Assembly (NCBI RefSeq): GCF_016598475.1
Contig: NZ_JAEMUX010000021.1
Coordinates: forward strand, 53,704-117,703
Direction: 5' to 3'
DNA from: Streptomyces adelaidensis
GTDB lineage: Bacteria; Actinomycetota; Actinomycetes; Streptomycetales; Streptomycetaceae
DNA length: 64,000 bases
Numbering within the stretch: position 1 is the stretch's first letter; each line of letters opens with the position of its first letter. Shown here piece by piece: positions 29,785 to 39,194 of this stretch. A program made the position numbers and the translations under genes. The notes under the pieces were generated by a model. That model did no database searches. It was not told where the DNA came from and saw only the letters and a program-made list of their open reading frames with translations.

Positions 29785-31734
29785 TCACTGGACCGCTCTA
29801 CCGGCCGGCTGGAGCCCGCTGACCTCCCGGCCGTTCGCCAGCACGCCCTTCAACTCGGCCTCGACGCCCTGCTTCGCGGGTACGGCCAGCAGGTTGCCCG
29901 GGGCCGAACCGCTCACGCCGCCGGTCACTTCGATGGAGACAGTGTCCTTGGCGCCGGCGGCGAGGAGGTACGAGTCGCCGGTCGCCGACTTCCACGGACC
30001 GGCGGCGAGGACATGGGGGTCGGCGGGCCCGCAGGCGGGCACCTCGTCGCCGGCCGCCGTGATGTACGCGCCGGCCGGAGTGTTGAGCTGGGTCAGCGTC
30101 CGCGTCCCCGCGCCCCGCCAGGTCTCGGTACGGGTGCACACCCAGTCGGCCGTGCCGCTGCCGTCGGGCAGCGGCTGCCGGGCGAACTGCCAGGCGTTCA
30201 CGGTCCGCACCCCCTGCGACCGCACCGCGGCCAGGGAGCAGGCGAACGGCGCCCAGGTCGCGGGCGCCGCGGACGCGTCACGCCCCGGCGCCGACGACGG
30301 GCGGCCCACCGTGAGCTGCGCGGGCATCACCTCGGCCAGATCGGTCAGCAGCCGCGTACGCCCCGTCGCCTCCGTCAGCTGCAGAACGTCCCACGACCGG
30401 CACTCCCCGGTACCCGCCGCCGGACTGGCGAACGGGGCCGTCGTCCCGTCCGCCGACAACGCGAGCGCCCGTACCTCACCACTGGCCTTCGCCAGATCCC
30501 GTACGGCCGCCGCACGCACCCAAGGGGCCGTCAGATAGCGGACGTTGCCGTCGGCCCGGCCCAGCACCAGGGCGCTCGCGCCGGCGCCCGTCGCCCCGTC
30601 GACCCGGGACAGGTCGAGGGCGGCCACGCCGGTGTCGTCGAGGGACTCCGCGTACCGGGCGATGCGCAGACCGTCGTGGAGCAACACCACCCGCAGGTTG
30701 TCGACCTTGCCCGCGTACAGCAGCTGCGGCGGGCCGGGCGGGGCGCCGGCCGGGGTGCCCAGCGTCACCGAGACCTGCACGGACTCGCCGGGGCGGGCCC
30801 ACACGGCGAGCGCCCGCCGCAGCAGGGCCTTGTCCCGGGTGAGGTCGCCGCGCGCGGGCCACGTGCTGAAGTCGCTGCGCCCCGTCGCCCGCCACGCAGT
30901 GGCCGCCGCCGTCGTCAACCGGCCCGGATCGAGCGCCGCCTGCGCCGCCGGATTCCGCGCGTACGGGGGTGCCGCCGCGCCGTCCGGGCCCCACCCCTCG
31001 CCGGGCAGCCCCAGGAGCGCCCCGCACACGACCACGGCGGCCGTCGCGGCCAGCGCGGCCTTCGTGTGCTGGCGGCGGCGCATCAGGTCCGTGGGGCGGG
31101 CATGCAGCGAGCAGGGGTCGAACTCGGGGGAGGCGAGGAGCGGATACTGCTGCGTCGACACGGCGTCGGCCTCTGCCAGCGCCGCGCCCGGGTCGTCGGC
31201 CCCGGCCTCCAGGAGGAGCGTCCTGATCGCCGGGTCCGGGAGCTTCTCCAAGCCGCGCAGTACGTACGCGGCGCGGGCGGGGGAGGACAGCGCCGACAAC
31301 CGCTGATCCAACGCCAGTTCGTCGGCGCCGCCCGAGCGGGGGAAGAGACGCAGGCCCCACACCTGGGGCAGCAGCGGCGGCAGTTGCGAGCGCTTCGGCC
31401 ACGCCTTGCGGCGCAGGGGGAGCCCTGCCTCCAGCGCGGTGCGGATCACCTGGAGGCGGACGTACGCGTACCCCGGGTTCCGCTCCCGGCCCGTCGCCTG
31501 CGCCGGGACGCGTGATCCCGCCGTACGCCCTCGCGGCAGCGCCCGCTGAGTCAGCGCGTGCGCCGTCACCACGCGGCGGTTGCGGCCCAGGCTCGGGGGC
31601 AGCGTGAGATACGCCAACCGGACCAGCCGCGGGTAGTGCTCGACGAGCGCGGCCTCCGCCTGCTCGACGTCCACGGTCTGTTCCTGGGCGGCGTGGGGCG
31701 ATGTGGGGCGGGGGGCGACATCCTGTGACTGCAC
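29785..31734 (-). CDS. membrane protein with a degenerate ECF-sigma-like cytoplasmic part
   Basis: A 649-residue protein of no named family. Residues 25-60 (EAALVEHYPRLVRLAYLTLP...) look like sigma-70 region 2, and residues 150-195 (LSALSSPARAAYVLRGLEKL...) look like region 4 of ECF sigma factors, but both are worn. One transmembrane helix follows at about residues 225-245 (AALAATAAVVVCGALLGL), then about 400 extracellular residues with no motif I recognise. The layout suggests a regulator-derived membrane sensor or envelope protein. It is codirectional with, and 87 nt downstream of, the GH89 gene. Confidence 0.7.
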   Translation of the reverse strand: MQSQDVAPRPTSPHAAQEQTVDVEQAEAALVEHYPRLVRLAYLTLPPSLGRNRRVVTAHALTQRALPRGRTAGSRVPAQATGRERNPGYAYVRLQVIRTALEAGLPLRRKAWPKRSQLPPLLPQVWGLRLFPRSGGADELALDQRLSALSSPARAAYVLRGLEKLPDPAIRTLLLEAGADDPGAALAEADAVSTQQYPLLASPEFDPCSLHARPTDLMRRRQHTKAALAATAAVVVCGALLGLPGEGWGPDGAAAPPYARNPAAQAALDPGRLTTAAATAWRATGRSDFSTWPARGDLTRDKALLRRALAVWARPGESVQVSVTLGTPAGAPPGPPQLLYAGKVDNLRVVLLHDGLRIARYAESLDDTGVAALDLSRVDGATGAGASALVLGRADGNVRYLTAPWVRAAAVRDLAKASGEVRALALSADGTTAPFASPAAGTGECRSWDVLQLTEATGRTRLLTDLAEVMPAQLTVGRPSSAPGRDASAAPATWAPFACSLAAVRSQGVRTVNAWQFARQPLPDGSGTADWVCTRTETWRGAGTRTLTQLNTPAGAYITAAGDEVPACGPADPHVLAAGPWKSATGDSYLLAAGAKDTVSIEVTGGVSGSAPGNLLAVPAKQGVEAELKGVLANGREVSGLQPAGRAVQ

Positions 31735-31821
31735 GTTCAGCAGAACGAGCGAATGGTCCGATGGTCACGTTGCCGCATCCGCGGGGCCGCGGACTCGCAG
31801 ACAACCGACAACCGAGGAAAG

Positions 31822-34800
31822 CTACCTGAGCACCCAGCCGCTGAACTCCACCGTCCCCCGCACCCCACTCCCCCCATTCGTCGCACTCATGAACAACCCC
31901 ACATCCTGAGCCCCACCAGAAGCCCCCGGCACACTCACCACCCCCACCGCCCGCCACGTCCCCCCGTCATCCATGGAGCACTCACCCGTGTAGGAGCCGG
32001 AGGCCCCCCGCGTCAACCGAAGAAGCACCGGCGCCTTGATCCCTGTGATCCGCCGATACGTGTCGAGCGTCCCGTCCCCCGTGCTGTCGTAAGAAAGCAC
32101 GACCCCGTTCGCCGGCGTGACCGCCAGGTTGAGGAAGCCCGGAGAGCCGGGCGTGGCAAGGCTGTTGCGCACGATGATCCCCGCCCGAGCCCAGTTCCCC
32201 GTGACCGCCTGGGAGTCGACCCGGAGGGTGACGGACCCCCCGTCCCGCAGCCCGCCCGCCCGGTACGCCGTACCGAACTCCGTCGTGCCACGCCAGAGAT
32301 CCACCCCACCGCCATCGATGGCGAATCGGCCCTCCAGTTCCCCGAAGACGGCCTCGTTGTCGGTGTAGGTGTCCCACCCCGCACCCAACGGCCCCGCCTC
32401 GAAGAGCGTCCCGTCGACCCGCCCCTCGACCCGGTCCTCACCACGAGGGCCGTACCGCACGGTGACGGTGCAGGGGAGAGGCCGGAGAGGACGGTCGAGC
32501 GGAGCACCCGGCGCGCTCGCGCGCCAGCGGACCGTGGCGGAGCCCGCCGCCGGGACGCTCGCGACCGACGTCGTCCCCTCCGGCTCGGCCGTGCCTTCGA
32601 AGCCGGTGAGGGCGAAGTCCACCCGCCCCGTCGCCCGCAGCCCGTTGACATTGCGGAACTCGGCCGAAACCCGCGCACTCCCACCGGGCGGCAGGACCGG
32701 CGGCTCGGCGTCGACGGTCAGGGCCCCCTGGTACGGCGCCCGCGCCAGGACGCTCCGCACCCGCCCGGCCAGCGCGTACGCGTCGCCCACCGGCCGCAGC
32801 GGATAGTCCTTGCGCTCCCAGGTCCACGGCTCCTCGAACGCGAACCAGTCCACGGCCGCCGGCGCGGTCCCCGTGGCGAGGGCGTCCTCCAGGGTGTCGA
32901 GCCACTTCTGCCAGCGCGGGACGTAGAAGTCGGCCATGAGGCCGTTCCACTCCCGGTTGCCGTACTCGTGGAGGTTCCCCGTGTCGGAGGTCGCCCGCCC
33001 GCCCCACACCGTGATCAGGACCTTCGCCGTCCGCTCGAACTCCGCCCGCTCGGCGTCGTTCGTGGCCATCAGCCGTGCCTCGTTCACCCACGGGCCCAGC
33101 AGGAACGCGCCGTTCGCGCCCGTGACCTCGTCGGACAGCCGCATCAGCCGCAGCCAGAGCGTGGACAGGGCGCGGAAGGTTTCGAGATCCTCGCGCTGGT
33201 AGGCCGCCCGCAGTTGCGGCAGATACTGGCGGCTCCGGTGCGCCAGCGCCTGCCTCGCCACGTCCACCACGTCGTACCGGTACGCCGCGTTGCCACGCAG
33301 CCCGCCCGCCACGCCCAGCAGTCCGGCGAGGGCCGCGTCGAAGCGACCGGGGTCGTACGTCAGCGTCCGGGGCGCGTACTCGGCGGCGCGGTCCGCGGCG
33401 AGGTCGGGGCGGGCACAGAACAGGGAGTCGTGCGGGTCGCTGCGCTCGACGGCCCGCTGTTGGTAGGCGGTGTCGTGCAAGGCCCGCCAGGCCTCGCGGG
33501 CGGAGCGGTCGCGGCCGCCGTACCGGAAGTCGGCGTACGAGGAGAACCAGGCGGCCCGGTCGATCTTCGTCGGCGTCCACGCCAGTTCGGAGAAGAGCTC
33601 GAAGGCCGCCGGGTCGCGGTCGGTGGCCTCCGGCATGAACGCCGTACCGGCCAGCGCGCTGCCCGCCTTGTCCCGCCAGGCGAAGAACTTGTCGTTCCAG
33701 AGGTGCGCGCGGGCCCCGATCGTCGTACGGCCGCCGAAGTTGGGGATCGTGCCGAAGCAGTACGGGGTGCCGCCCCAGTCGCGTTCCCGGTCGGTGACGC
33801 TCGTGTAGCGGTCGGAGACGCCGTCGACGATCAGCATCCTCGACCTGTCGATGGCGTCGAGGAGTTCCGGCAGCGGGTTCTCCTGCCAGCCGAGGATGAC
33901 CCAGGTGGCGCCGGGGCGGGCCTTGTGCAGGGCTCGCTCCACGCCCTGCGCGGCGTCCGGCACCGGTACGTCACCCGCCGTGCCGCCCTCGTGGAGGAGG
34001 TCCATCTTGAAGTGGGACGCCTCGCCGAACACGTCCGTCAGATGACCGTAGAACGAGGCGGCGACCCCCGCGAAGGAGTCGGTGCGGGGGTCCAGCCAGT
34101 CCGGGCGCTCGAAACCGTGCCAGATTCCCTGCGGGACGACCCGCGCGTCGCCGCCGTTGCGCGCCACGAACTCCTTGGGCACATGGCCGTAGTAGCCGGG
34201 CAGCACGGGGGACATGCCCAGCTCGCGCAGCCGGTCCGCGATCCGCCGGCCGAGCGCGGCCCGGCGCGCGATCAGCTCGGGGGAGAGCGGGCCGCCGTAG
34301 CCGGACAGGTTCTGCAGCAGCCACCACGGCTGGTGGGAGGGGGCGGGGAGCCAGGCGCGGGACTCCTCGTCCGAGTAGCCGAAGTCCTTGAGCAGCCGGT
34401 GGTAGACGGCCTCCATACCCGCGATGACCAGCACCTCGTTGCAGCCGTGCGCCGCCAGGAGGTCGATCTGGTGTTCCCAGTACGGCCAGTCCGCGTACGG
34501 GGCGGTGTAGCCGTCGTTGGTGTCGTTGAGCGCGAAGCGGTGGGGGAGGGCGGTGGATCTCTCCAGGGGCCGGGCGGGCGCGGGGAGGCGGTTGGGCAGG
34601 TCGAGCCGGCTGCCGTTCCAGGCGAGGTGCGCCCCGCAGACGTACTTCAGGTACCAGTGCACGCCCATGAGCAGGGTGGCCGGGGTCGTGGCCTGCACCT
34701 GGAGGCGCCCGGTGGTGCCGGTGACCCGGAAACGGTCGGTCGTACCCTGCCTCCTGACGAGCGTGAGCCGGAACTGATCGGCGTGGCCGGGGAGCATCCG

Positions 34801-34950
34801 ATTGAGTGCTGAGCGGGCGGGAGCCGTATCGAAGGCAGGGCCCTGGCCGGGGCTCTCAGCGGCGTGGACCGGGACCGTCAGTCCCAGAGTGGTCCCGAGG
34901 CCGATGGCACCGGCCGAGCCCAGCACCGAGCGTCGCGACGGAGAGTTCAT
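31822..34950 (-). CDS. secreted alpha-N-acetylglucosaminidase (GH89, NAGLU-like)
   Basis: A 1042-residue exported enzyme. The N-terminus SPSRRSVLGSAGAIGLGTTLGLTVPVHA is a twin-arginine (Tat) signal. The NAGLU N-domain (LLMGVHWYLKYVCGAHLAWNGSRLDLP) and the catalytic barrel follow: YWEHQIDLLAAHGCNEVLVIAG, LPGYYGHVP, HFKMDLLHEGG, WVILGWQENP, and the C-domain ALSTLWLRLMRLSDEV, with WNGLMADFYVPRWQKWLD near residue 670. A NEW3-like stalk and a C-terminal beta-sandwich (residues 850-1042) complete it. GH89 enzymes release alpha-linked GlcNAc from glycoproteins and mucin-like glycans. Export in folded form by Tat is inferred from the RR motif. It is divergent from the lipoprotein gene at 35068. Confidence 0.93.
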   Translation of the reverse strand: MNSPSRRSVLGSAGAIGLGTTLGLTVPVHAAESPGQGPAFDTAPARSALNRMLPGHADQFRLTLVRRQGTTDRFRVTGTTGRLQVQATTPATLLMGVHWYLKYVCGAHLAWNGSRLDLPNRLPAPARPLERSTALPHRFALNDTNDGYTAPYADWPYWEHQIDLLAAHGCNEVLVIAGMEAVYHRLLKDFGYSDEESRAWLPAPSHQPWWLLQNLSGYGGPLSPELIARRAALGRRIADRLRELGMSPVLPGYYGHVPKEFVARNGGDARVVPQGIWHGFERPDWLDPRTDSFAGVAASFYGHLTDVFGEASHFKMDLLHEGGTAGDVPVPDAAQGVERALHKARPGATWVILGWQENPLPELLDAIDRSRMLIVDGVSDRYTSVTDRERDWGGTPYCFGTIPNFGGRTTIGARAHLWNDKFFAWRDKAGSALAGTAFMPEATDRDPAAFELFSELAWTPTKIDRAAWFSSYADFRYGGRDRSAREAWRALHDTAYQQRAVERSDPHDSLFCARPDLAADRAAEYAPRTLTYDPGRFDAALAGLLGVAGGLRGNAAYRYDVVDVARQALAHRSRQYLPQLRAAYQREDLETFRALSTLWLRLMRLSDEVTGANGAFLLGPWVNEARLMATNDAERAEFERTAKVLITVWGGRATSDTGNLHEYGNREWNGLMADFYVPRWQKWLDTLEDALATGTAPAAVDWFAFEEPWTWERKDYPLRPVGDAYALAGRVRSVLARAPYQGALTVDAEPPVLPPGGSARVSAEFRNVNGLRATGRVDFALTGFEGTAEPEGTTSVASVPAAGSATVRWRASAPGAPLDRPLRPLPCTVTVRYGPRGEDRVEGRVDGTLFEAGPLGAGWDTYTDNEAVFGELEGRFAIDGGGVDLWRGTTEFGTAYRAGGLRDGGSVTLRVDSQAVTGNWARAGIIVRNSLATPGSPGFLNLAVTPANGVVLSYDSTGDGTLDTYRRITGIKAPVLLRLTRGASGSYTGECSMDDGGTWRAVGVVSVPGASGGAQDVGLFMSATNGGSGVRGTVEFSGWVLR

Positions 34951-35067
34951 GACTGTGTGCCCCCTGTGTCGACAGATGCGGCACGCTAACCGGACGGACG
35001 CCTGTGCTCAACGGTGCGCACGGAGCTGGCGAGTTCATATCGCCGGAATGGACCGGAGGGACGACGG

Positions 35068-35541
35068 ATGAAAATGACGCACGAGAGGCTTGCGGTGCGC
35101 GGGCTCGCCCTGAGTGCGGCCGGTGCGGCCGCGGCTCTGCTGGCGCTGACCGGCTGCGGCTCGAGCTCGGCCGACGAGGGCGAGACGGTGCCCAAGACGG
35201 CGAGCGGGACCCTGGAGCACATCGCGGGCGAGGTCGGCTGCAAGCCGGACATGCAGACGGACGCCGACACGATCCGGCAGGCCCTCTGCAAGAACACCGA
35301 CGGCGACTTCGACGGCAAGTTCGTCCTCGCGACCTTCGCCACCGACCGCGGCCAGGCGGAATGGCTCGCAGGTGCCAAGGACTACGGCGGCTACTACCTC
35401 GTCGGCCGCAAGTGGGTCGCCATCGGCGATGAGAAGACGGTCACCGGGCTGCAGGGCTCGCTCGGCGGGGAGATGCAGGAGGGGTCCGAGCACATGAACC
35501 CCGGTGGCAGCCACAACAACAGCGGCAGCCACAGCGGCTGA
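35068..35541 (+). CDS. putative lipoprotein
   Basis: A 157-residue exported protein with a lipobox: after a short basic start (MKMTHERLAVRG) comes a hydrophobic segment and LALTGC, so Cys would be lipidated at about residue 33. The mature part has two more cysteines (VGCKPDM, QALCKN) and ends in a Gly/Ser/Asn/His-rich tail (GGSHNNSGSHSG). I recognise no catalytic domain. The ATG at 35068 lies after GGAGGGACGACGG; an earlier start at 35014 would spoil the signal peptide. Transcription probably ends at the strong hairpin at 35585. Confidence 0.8.
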   Translation: MKMTHERLAVRGLALSAAGAAAALLALTGCGSSSADEGETVPKTASGTLEHIAGEVGCKPDMQTDADTIRQALCKNTDGDFDGKFVLATFATDRGQAEWLAGAKDYGGYYLVGRKWVAIGDEKTVTGLQGSLGGEMQEGSEHMNPGGSHNNSGSHSG

Positions 35542-35584
35542 CTGCGAGTGGCTGACCGGGCGGGTCGGGTTCGGGCGCAAGCGA

Positions 35585-35616
35585 AAGTCGGCGGTGGGAG
35601 ATCCCACCGCCGACTT
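35585..35616. terminator. bidirectional 15-bp hairpin
   Basis: Perfect arms AAGTCGGCGGTGGGA (35585-35599) and TCCCACCGCCGACTT (35602-35616) with a 2-nt loop lie between the stops of the convergent lipoprotein (35541) and DUF1996 (35636) genes. It has A residues on one flank and T residues on the other, fitting termination from both sides. Confidence 0.88.
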
Positions 35617-35635
35617 CCTCGTTACTGCTTCAGGA

Positions 35636-37189
35636 CTACTGGCAGTCCTGGCCGCTGTTGATGCAGTCGACCACCTGGTTCATCGTGTTCTCGTCGAAGA
35701 AGTTGATGAAGTCGTTGTGGTCGGTGATCGCCTTGTGCAGCTGGTCCGGGAAGGAGTCGACCGCGAAGGGGTTCGCGATCTGTCCGTTCTGGATCTGCGG
35801 GGCCGGGACGTCGTAGACCAGGCGGACCTGGAGCTGGGGGATGGCCTGGAAGCCGTTGGAGCAGCTGCCGTTCCCCTCGACGAAGTCCACGTGCGTGCGG
35901 TGGTTGGCGCTGTCGATGTTCTGGCCGTCCCAGCAGCTCTGGAAGAAGGACGTCCGCACCACGGAGCTGCCGTCGGGGCAGATCGGGTACTTGTCCGTCA
36001 GCTGGCGGTCCTCGAAGCCGGTGCAGCTCCAGTTCGTGTTGGCGTTGTTGAGGCCGTTCACGAAGGCCTTCGCGTCACCGGTGATGATGCGCAGGGCGGT
36101 CGGCATCGCGACGACGTCGCTCGTCTTGTTGCCGACGAACTTCAGCTCCGCCTGGCTCGGCTCGACGATCTTGCCGACGTTGCCGTCCTGGCCGCCACCG
36201 GGCTGACCCGCGTCGATGTCCTGCGTACCGTCCTGGATACGGATGACCGGCCAGAAGTACGACGACTTGTCACCCTGGTTCTGGCAGGTGGTGTCGGCGT
36301 TCGCCAGGTCCTGGTCGCTCGCGAAGGCGTTGTTGCTCTGGTTGCCCACGTAGTCGTGCTGGTGCTGGGCACCGTTGCTGACACCCGGGGCGACGATCAC
36401 GTTGTCCGAGTTGCGGAGCTCGTTCTCGTTGGTGCCACAGGCCGTGGTGAACGTGCCCGTCGAACCGCCGTCACCGTTCGCGGCGAGACCGTTTCCGTTC
36501 ACGCCCTGCGGGCCGCCGTTGGGCTGGACCTGGGTGATGTCCTGGAAGTCGGCCGCGACCGGGCCGTTGCCGCCCTGGCCCTGGTCCTGGCCCTGGTCCT
36601 GACCGTCGCCCTGGTCCTGGCCATTGTCGCCCTGGTTCTGACCGTCGCCCTGGTCCTGGCCGTCGCCCTGGTTCTGGTCCTGACCGTCGTTGCCCTGGTT
36701 CTGGCCGCCTCCGGCGTTGGTCTGGTCGGCGACACCCTTGCAGCCGGCGAGCTGGTCCATGCCCTGCGGGGTCTTGCCGCCCGCGTTCCGGATGTTGATG
36801 CCGATCCGGTCGAGGGTGGCCGTCCGCTTGGACTGCAGCGGGCTGAGGATGGCGTTGTTGACGAAGCCCGCGTCACCGGCCTGTGCCTGGCGGGTGTCCG
36901 CGAGGCGCTTGTAGGCGGCGGTGATCTGCTGATCCAGCAGCGCCAACTCCTTGGCGACGCCCGCCCGTGCCTTTTCAGGCACGCTCGTCAGCTGTTGGCC
37001 GACGTCGGGGCAGTCGATGGTGGCCACCTGAGCGGAGGCCAGTGTGCTGTTCTGCTTGGACTTCGACTCACCGGCTGAGGCGTAGAAGTTTGCCCAAACC
37101 AGCCCGCCACCCGCGACCGCGAGCGCCGCGGATGCGGCAATGGCCCGAACGGCCAGCGGCGAACGTCGTTTCCTTGTGTTGCGTCCCAT
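35636..37189 (-). CDS. secreted DUF1996-domain protein with a Q/G/D-rich linker
   Basis: A 517-residue exported protein. A basic N-terminus (MGRNTRKRRSP) and hydrophobic core to about residue 35 look like a signal peptide or signal anchor. A helical segment (residues 45-150) is followed by a low-complexity linker of repeated QGDGQDQ/NQGDNGQ units (about 160-205). The C-terminal DUF1996 domain has TACGTNENELRNSDNVIVAPG, QHQHDYVGNQSNN, SSYFWPVIR, SFFQSCWDGQNIDS and THVDF, with paired cysteines. DUF1996 occurs in secreted fungal and actinobacterial proteins of unsettled function. The ATG at 37189 fits the signal peptide. Confidence 0.88.
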   Translation of the reverse strand: MGRNTRKRRSPLAVRAIAASAALAVAGGGLVWANFYASAGESKSKQNSTLASAQVATIDCPDVGQQLTSVPEKARAGVAKELALLDQQITAAYKRLADTRQAQAGDAGFVNNAILSPLQSKRTATLDRIGINIRNAGGKTPQGMDQLAGCKGVADQTNAGGGQNQGNDGQDQNQGDGQDQGDGQNQGDNGQDQGDGQDQGQDQGQGGNGPVAADFQDITQVQPNGGPQGVNGNGLAANGDGGSTGTFTTACGTNENELRNSDNVIVAPGVSNGAQHQHDYVGNQSNNAFASDQDLANADTTCQNQGDKSSYFWPVIRIQDGTQDIDAGQPGGGQDGNVGKIVEPSQAELKFVGNKTSDVVAMPTALRIITGDAKAFVNGLNNANTNWSCTGFEDRQLTDKYPICPDGSSVVRTSFFQSCWDGQNIDSANHRTHVDFVEGNGSCSNGFQAIPQLQVRLVYDVPAPQIQNGQIANPFAVDSFPDQLHKAITDHNDFINFFDENTMNQVVDCINSGQDCQ

Positions 37190-38110
37190 GGAACTCCTCT
37201 GACTTCCTTGCGGGGCATCGAGGCGCCCGACAGGAGTGAAGCGGCTCCATCAAATACGCGGCTCGTCCCAGGAGTGTTCAGGCGACTCAGAAACTGATGA
37301 GAGATTCGTGGGACAAACTGGTTTCAACACCCCACGAAACACCAGGAGTTGTTGATCCCCTACGGCCTGTGCGCGGTGAAGGCCCCTGGCGGAGTCCGGG
37401 AAGGGAGTGTTTCACCGACCCTGACCAAGATGGACGAGAACCGCCGCCACATGCCGAATGACGCCGTCAGGTGGCTTTGGCGAGGATACGGCGGTTGTGT
37501 CGGGTGATCACCTGTTCCGTGACGTTGAGCTGCCGCTCCGGGGGCGGGGGCGGGGGCCGCCGCCCGGGGAGGGCTACCGGGGTCCGGGTCCGGGTCCCGA
37601 ACTCGGCTGATCTATAGGGGAGTTCGGGACGGCAGTCGACCGGATCACCGACCGGATAGCTGGCCGGGCCGCCGTCGCATGCCCCTGGTCGTCCGCTCGA
37701 CTCCGGCTGGTTCGAAGCCGCGCGGCGCCGCTCCGATCCCAGCCCCGTCCCGCCTCCCCGCGCCCGATGCCGGTCACCGCGACAGGCGTCGGGGCCGCGG
37801 GCACGCGTGCCTGAGGCGTCCCCGCTGCCCGGATCAACTGCCGGCGATCGTGCCGCTGGGGCGGTACGGGTGGGCGCGGTGGCGCCGTGCGGGTGCCGGG
37901 AAGCGCCGCCAACCCCCGGCCCCGCCCCGCCCCCGACCTCGGCCTCGTCCCGGTCCCGATACGCACCCCTCCGCCCCCCGGTTCGATGCCGGTCACCGCG
38001 GGACGCGTCGGGGGCGACGGGCGTGCACGCCTGTGGCCGTCTCCGCTGCCTTGGCCCACGTGCCGATCCCCGGTCGGCCTCGGCGTGGGGTGCCCCGTCA
38101 GTGGGCGCGG
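37190..38110. other. 920-bp intergenic stretch without a convincing gene
   Basis: Open frames here are shadows without codon bias or a ribosome site. It holds the DUF1996 promoter region, a hairpin at 37594-37630, a G-rich run near 37540-37590, and a degenerate direct repeat whose exact core GATGCCGGTCACCGCG occurs at 37766-37781 and 37985-38000. It may contain a decayed gene or a noncoding RNA; nothing identifies one. Confidence 0.5.
37594..37630. terminator. hairpin of uncertain role
   Basis: Perfect 11-bp arms GTCCCGAACTC (37594-37604) and GAGTTCGGGAC (37620-37630) around a 15-nt loop. It lies about 480 nt past the epimerase stop, far for a terminator, so it could belong to an unannotated transcript. 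Confidence 0.5.
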
Positions 38111-39115
38111 CTACAGGCTCAGCACCTTCGCCTCGACCGACGGGTCCAGACCCGGCACCGGGCGGTCCGGACGGAGTGGGGCGACGCCGCCGAGGCTCGT
38201 CAGCCAGTTCCAGGTGTCGCGTACGGTCTCCTCCACATCCCGGCAGCGGAGTCCGTCCCGCACGGCTCGCGACACGTCTGCCGTGTGCAGGGCGTCGTAC
38301 AGGTCGCTGCGCGACGGTACCCACACCGGCAGCTGAGTCCACGGCTCGATGCCGGCCCCGAGGACCGACTCGGGTGCGGTCCACCGGAGTTCGGCCGTGC
38401 CGCCGGTCGTCCGGACGCAAGCGTCGAGCAGTGCGCCCATGGTGGTCACACCCGGGGGCCCGACGAGGTTGTAGGCGCCGTCCAGCCGCTGTTCCGCGGC
38501 GCCGACAACCCAGGAGGCCAGATCGCGGACGTCGATGTATTGAAGGGGGAGATCCTGGGGGCCGGGCGCCAGGACGGGTCCGCCCCTGGCGATGCGGGTG
38601 AGCCACCAGGGGAGGCGCCCGATGTTCTCGTACGGCCCGAGGATCAGCCCGGAGCGTACGAGCAGGGAGCGGTCGGTGCCGAACGCCTCGATCGCGGCGA
38701 GCTCCCCGCCCCGCTTGTCGCGGGCGTAGTCCGTCTGCTCCGCGTCGGCCGAGGCCCCCGCCACGAGCGGCGCCCGCTCGTCGTACCCGGCGGCCGGCGG
38801 CCAGTCGTACACCGAGCAACTCGACACGTACACATACCGGTCGGCCGCATCGGCCAGCAGCCGCGCGGCATCCCGGACAGCCCGTGGCGCCGCCGACCAG
38901 GTGTCGACGACGACATCCCACCCGCCCTCACCGGCGGCGTCGGCGAGCGCCGCGAGCCCGTCCGGTGCCGTGCGGTCGCCCCGCAACGACCGCACTCCGG
39001 CCGGAGGCGCGTGCCGTCCCCGGTGGAAGACGGTCACCTCCCAGCCGTGGGCCAGCGCCGACTCCACGACGGCGCGACCAACGAACTCCGTACCACCCAG
39101 CAACAGAAGTCTCAT
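38111..39115 (-). CDS. NAD-dependent epimerase/dehydratase-like protein
   Basis: A 334-residue extended SDR protein starting MRLLLLGGTEFVGRAVVE, the NAD-binding GxxxFxG variant typical of the mRNA-cleavage/reductase-like epimerase group. YVYVSSCSVYDW and a later YARDKRGGE provide the Ser and YxxxK catalytic elements; LLVRSGLILGPYENIGRLPWWL and DVRDLASWVVGAAE are typical substrate-domain motifs. No sugar-pathway genes are adjacent and the substrate is unknown. The minus-strand ATG at 39115 puts the Rossmann motif at the N-terminus. It sits 79 nt downstream of the winged-helix regulator gene and may be cotranscribed with it. Confidence 0.88.
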   Translation of the reverse strand: MRLLLLGGTEFVGRAVVESALAHGWEVTVFHRGRHAPPAGVRSLRGDRTAPDGLAALADAAGEGGWDVVVDTWSAAPRAVRDAARLLADAADRYVYVSSCSVYDWPPAAGYDERAPLVAGASADAEQTDYARDKRGGELAAIEAFGTDRSLLVRSGLILGPYENIGRLPWWLTRIARGGPVLAPGPQDLPLQYIDVRDLASWVVGAAEQRLDGAYNLVGPPGVTTMGALLDACVRTTGGTAELRWTAPESVLGAGIEPWTQLPVWVPSRSDLYDALHTADVSRAVRDGLRCRDVEETVRDTWNWLTSLGGVAPLRPDRPVPGLDPSVEAKVLSL

Positions 39116-39194
39116 ACCGACGAGCCTGCCCGCCGGGCGTCCGGTACGGAACGGGAATCTGCTCTCAGGAGATCCGCCGGCAGGAGATCCGCTG

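Noticed and set aside
31753..34812. 1019-codon open frame antisense to the GH89 gene
   Set aside because: A shadow of high-GC codon use; the minus strand encodes a full Tat signal and NAGLU domains.
35504..37078. 524-codon plus-strand frame over the DUF1996 gene
   Set aside because: Antisense to a well-supported secreted protein and without recognisable domains.
37467..38921. 484-codon minus-strand frame through the gene-free region and epimerase
   Set aside because: It runs out of phase with the real epimerase frame and shows no family motif or start signal.
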